Part shown: in pieces, positions 4,112-6,785 of the stretch
How the letters are laid out: the number at the start of each line of letters is the position of its first letter
How positions within the stretch are numbered: position 1 is the stretch's first letter
Assembly: GCA_903927685.1 (NCBI GenBank)
Contig: CAIYOB010001281.1
Location: 1-6,785 of the forward strand
DNA length: 6,785 nt
Direction of reading: 5' to 3'
Source of the DNA: an uncultured Planctomycetaceae bacterium
GTDB lineage: Bacteria; Planctomycetota; Planctomycetia; Pirellulales; Pirellulaceae
Position numbers and translations under genes: made by a program
The notes under the pieces: model-generated
The model's input: the letters and a program-made list of their open reading frames with translations, nothing else
Database searches by the model: none
What the model was told of the DNA's origin: nothing

Positions 4112-6721
4112 ATGAACCGCAACCGAGCCTTCATTCGTTGGACTACGGCCCTTATCGTGGGGGTGGGAGCGATCTTCTCGCTGCGGGGCCGGGCACAGGA
4201 GATCCCTTTTCCTTCCGCCCTCGATGCGGCGGCGGTCTGCGAAACGCGGCTTGCCGATCTGAGCCGCGAGGCGCTGGCGATCGGCAACGGCGATCTGAAC
4301 GCCTTGCTTTGGGAACACCACGGGGCCCTGTGCCTGCGGGTGGCGAAGAACGATGTGTGGGATGCACGCCTCGATACGTCGGACGATCCGCCGCTGCCCA
4401 AGGTGGATCTGGCGAATCAGAAATGGACTGGCGGAGGCGGCGATGTGCCCAGCTGGGGCCGACCCTATCCGACGCCGCGCCCGGCCGCCATCGTGAATAT
4501 CGGCGGCCGCCGAACCAACGTGTGGCAGTGCATCCGGGCCCTGGGAACCGTGAATGAATGGTCGCAGCGCGATGGTCTCGGCGTGCTGGCCATCAAAGGG
4601 AACGCGGGGGCCTCGGCGGGATACCGCTGCGACCTTGCGCCGCCGTGGACGAAGCCGTTCGCGAATTTGAAATTCAAGATCGCCGGCACGGGCGGCGCTC
4701 GCTACTACGTGAACGTGTACGCGCCGACCGGGCGGGAATTCGTAGCCAGCGGCTGGCGGGATACGCCGGAGGCCGAACAGGAAATCGTGTTCCCGTTGAA
4801 CAGCCCGGTCGCCGCTGTCGAGTTGTTCATCATGACAAAGGACGGCGCGCGAGCCGAGAACCGGATCCGGGACATCATGCTGACGGGCGACGAGGTTCCG
4901 CTGATTCTCCCGCCCGGCTTGCCGCCCGCCCGGGAGATCGCGGCCAGGCTCGACCTGCGGCGCGCGGTCGCGACGGTCGGCAGCGTCAGTGTGCGGGCGT
5001 TGGCGGATCGAAACGTGTTGCTGATCGAGACCGACCAGGATGTCTCGCTCGAGGAGCTCAAAGCCGGTCATCTGCCCGCCGCGGAACTGGGCGCCGACGG
5101 TGGCGTGAGCTGGCTGCACATGACAATGCCCGGCGACCAGGATTACGCCGGGATGGAGTACGCGCTGGCGGTCGCGGCCCACGGCTCGCGCAAGGCCGTG
5201 GCGCTGGTCACGTCCTTCGACACACAGGAAAACGTACGCGTGGCGGCGGTGCAACTGGCCCGCGACACAGCGGCGGCAGAAGCCGGGCAGCTCGTCGCGG
5301 TACACGAGGCCGAATGGGCGCGCTACTGGGCGGCCAGCGGAGTGCGTTTGGACGACCCGGACTTTCAGAACTGGTGGTATCGGATGGTCTACATGCTGCG
5401 GTGCTTTTCCAAGCCCGGCGTCGTCCCGGCGGGCTTGTGGGCGTTCCAGCCGACCGATGCACCAGCCTGGCACGGCGACTACCACCACAACTATAACGCT
5501 TGGCAGCCGTACTGGACGGCCTTCATCATCAACCACCCGGCCCAGGCCGAGCCGTGGGTGGACTACATGAACGCCCTGCTGCCGCGTCTGAAATGGTTCG
5601 CCAAGGAGACCTACGACTGTGAGGGGGCGTTCGTCGGGATCTCGTCGTTCGCCTTCGAGCCGGATCCGGCCGCGTGCCGGAGCAAGAACCAGCGGCAGAT
5701 CGGCCTGATGCCATGGGGCTACACGATGGGCATGATCGGCATGTCGGCCCAGGTGCTGTGGCACCATCACCTGTACCAGCCGGACCGCGGGTACTTGGAG
5801 CAGAAGATCTACCCCGTGGTCCGCGAAACCGCTCTGTTCTTCTGCTCGTTCGCCGAGAAGTGTCCGCGTGATGAGGCCGGCAAGACGCAGCTCGGACCCA
5901 GCTACAGCCCGGAGCACGGCGGGTTTGGCGTGCACAACGTCCCGTTCGACTTGGCCTACGCCCGGTTCAGTCTCCAGGCCGGCATCGCGGCGGCGACCGA
6001 ACTGGGCCGCGATGGGGAACTGGCCGAGCGGTTCCGCAAGGCGCTGGACGTGTTACCCGGCTATCCCACCGCGCCCGATGCCGCGGGCCAGCCGGTGGTG
6101 GTCGATTGGACTGGCTGCAAGTTTCGCCAGATCGGCGAACACAACATCACGGTGCCGGCCGTCCCCGTGTTTCCGGGCGAACAAGTCACCTGGTTCTCGC
6201 CACAGTCCGACAAGGACTTGTTCCAGAACACACTCCGCCAGATCCGGCATCGGGGCTGCAACTCGACCGTGATGCTCAGCGTCGCCAAGGCGCGGCTCTC
6301 GATTCCCGAGGGGCTCAGCGACCTGCGCGACTACTACCAGCCGCTGGTCCAGCCGAACGGCATGTTCTACTGGCCCCTGCACGGCTTTTACCTTGCGGAA
6401 AGCGTCGGCGTGGCGGCGGGCATTTCCGAGTTCCTGCTGCAGAGCGTGGACAACATCATCCGCGTGTTCCCCTGCTGGCCACAGGACCAGGACGCCGCGT
6501 TTACCAACCTCCGCGCCCAGGGCGGCTTCCTGGTGACCGCCGAGCAGAAGGCCGGCCGGATCACGAAGCTGGAGATCACCTCGACGGTGGGCGGCAAACT
6601 GCGGTTGGTGGCTCCGTGGCCGACGATCGCCGGCGACGGCAAACCGCTCCAGCCCGACTCGCACGGCATCGTCGAAGTCGCGACCCAGCCGGGGGAACGG
6701 GTGACGTTTGTGGGAAAGTGA
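4112..6721 (+). CDS. Large secreted GH95-like glycoside hydrolase, 869 aa
   Basis: An exported six-hairpin (alpha/alpha) glycosidase resembling family 95, whose known members act on alpha-L-fucosides or alpha-L-galactosides by inversion. Start ATG 4112 with GAGGAG at 4101-4106. Signal peptide about 1-28 (RWTTALIVGVGAIFSLRGRA/QE). Order of parts: N-terminal beta-sandwich beginning EALAIGNGDLNALLW (53-67) and LCLRVAKNDVWDARLD (73-88); an insert of about 160 residues (107-262) with a jelly-roll-like segment (FANLKFKIAGTGGARYYVNV, 183-202); return of the N-domain (about 263-385); the (alpha/alpha)6 catalytic domain with WHGDYHHNYNAWQPYW (453-468), LMPWGYTMGMIG (532-543) and GPSYSPEHGG (595-604); and a C-terminal beta domain with IIRVFPCWP (782-790), LRAQGGFLVTA (800-810) and ITSTVGGKLRLV (822-833). 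By analogy E601 is the candidate general acid and N460/N462 the water-activating residues. The typical GH95 HRH-SHL segment is not obvious, so substrate may differ from fucose. Third-codon GC looks higher than in the neighbouring small genes. Confidence 0.85.
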   Translation: MNRNRAFIRWTTALIVGVGAIFSLRGRAQEIPFPSALDAAAVCETRLADLSREALAIGNGDLNALLWEHHGALCLRVAKNDVWDARLDTSDDPPLPKVDLANQKWTGGGGDVPSWGRPYPTPRPAAIVNIGGRRTNVWQCIRALGTVNEWSQRDGLGVLAIKGNAGASAGYRCDLAPPWTKPFANLKFKIAGTGGARYYVNVYAPTGREFVASGWRDTPEAEQEIVFPLNSPVAAVELFIMTKDGARAENRIRDIMLTGDEVPLILPPGLPPAREIAARLDLRRAVATVGSVSVRALADRNVLLIETDQDVSLEELKAGHLPAAELGADGGVSWLHMTMPGDQDYAGMEYALAVAAHGSRKAVALVTSFDTQENVRVAAVQLARDTAAAEAGQLVAVHEAEWARYWAASGVRLDDPDFQNWWYRMVYMLRCFSKPGVVPAGLWAFQPTDAPAWHGDYHHNYNAWQPYWTAFIINHPAQAEPWVDYMNALLPRLKWFAKETYDCEGAFVGISSFAFEPDPAACRSKNQRQIGLMPWGYTMGMIGMSAQVLWHHHLYQPDRGYLEQKIYPVVRETALFFCSFAEKCPRDEAGKTQLGPSYSPEHGGFGVHNVPFDLAYARFSLQAGIAAATELGRDGELAERFRKALDVLPGYPTAPDAAGQPVVVDWTGCKFRQIGEHNITVPAVPVFPGEQVTWFSPQSDKDLFQNTLRQIRHRGCNSTVMLSVAKARLSIPEGLSDLRDYYQPLVQPNGMFYWPLHGFYLAESVGVAAGISEFLLQSVDNIIRVFPCWPQDQDAAFTNLRAQGGFLVTAEQKAGRITKLEITSTVGGKLRLVAPWPTIAGDGKPLQPDSHGIVEVATQPGERVTFVGK

Positions 6722-6770
6722 CGGGGAAAAGAAACAGGGCTGAGCGGACAGAAAGATGGGGTGACAAGCG

Positions 6771-6785
6771 ATGAAGTGGATGACA
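6771..6785 (+). CDS. Possible start of the next gene
   Basis: ATG at 6771 begins MKWMT and runs off the window edge, 49 bases after the GH95-like stop. A purine-rich stretch (AAAGATGGGG, 6752-6761) lies upstream. A lysine-led N-terminus would suit a signal peptide, but five codons are too few to judge. Confidence 0.35.

Noticed and set aside
3956..5935. A 659-codon open frame on the minus strand
   Set aside because: It lies antisense to the GH95-like gene, is rich in Arg, His and Gly runs with no domain pattern, and is explained by strong GC bias at codon third positions of the real gene.
1..6785. Search for a defence, toxin-antitoxin, CRISPR or phage system
   Set aside because: Only the lone truncated HNH finger hints at such functions. 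No partner genes, repeat arrays, integrase or attachment-site repeats were seen.

Overview
The window is GC-rich bacterial DNA, most probably from a planctomycete (Gemmata/Pirellula-like lineages). This is inferred from gene content: a DUF6868-like small membrane protein, a secreted GH16 enzyme of a type common in that phylum, a large GH95-like secreted glycosidase, and several small conserved-looking hypotheticals. No rRNA, tRNA, CRISPR array, complete transposon or phage module was seen.

Layout. On the minus strand from the left edge: the 5' part of a secreted protein gene (1-305), a protein-like open stretch with no start of its own (about 387-533), two adjacent small genes of unknown function (563-955 and 1010-1336), and a broken gene (about 1380-1658) whose frame is restored by removing one G and one copy of an 11-bp tandem duplication. 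From 1680 everything reads on the plus strand: a frameshifted C-terminal scrap of a metallo-beta-lactamase-fold hydrolase (1680-1819) run into the C-terminal scrap of a second protein (1820-1987); an intact 101-residue hypothetical (2063-2368); a DUF6868-like membrane protein whose C-terminus is replaced by foreign sequence (2480-2878); an intact secreted GH16 glycoside hydrolase (2811-3581); a start-less remnant (about 3623-3793); a small HNH-type zinc-finger protein that appears C-terminally truncated (3874-4041); a large secreted GH95-like glycoside hydrolase (4112-6721); and the first codons of a possible next gene (6771-6785).

How it fits together. The two glycoside hydrolases are the clear functional content: exported enzymes for polysaccharide breakdown (GH16 endo-acting on beta-linked polysaccharide; GH95-like six-hairpin enzyme acting on side-chain or oligosaccharide sugars). 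The first secreted protein may also be a carbohydrate-related surface protein. Each has its own Shine-Dalgarno, and they are separated by debris, so a single polysaccharide-utilisation operon is not demonstrated. The stretch from about 1380 to 4040 is a mosaic of intact genes and truncated or frameshifted ones with abrupt junctions, which suggests repeated small insertions and deletions. Part of the frameshifting could instead be sequencing or assembly error. I do not see a convincing new multi-gene system. The most useful second looks are the decayed-gene mosaic, the uncharacterised pair at 563-1336, and the beta-sandwich-like insert in the GH95-like enzyme.
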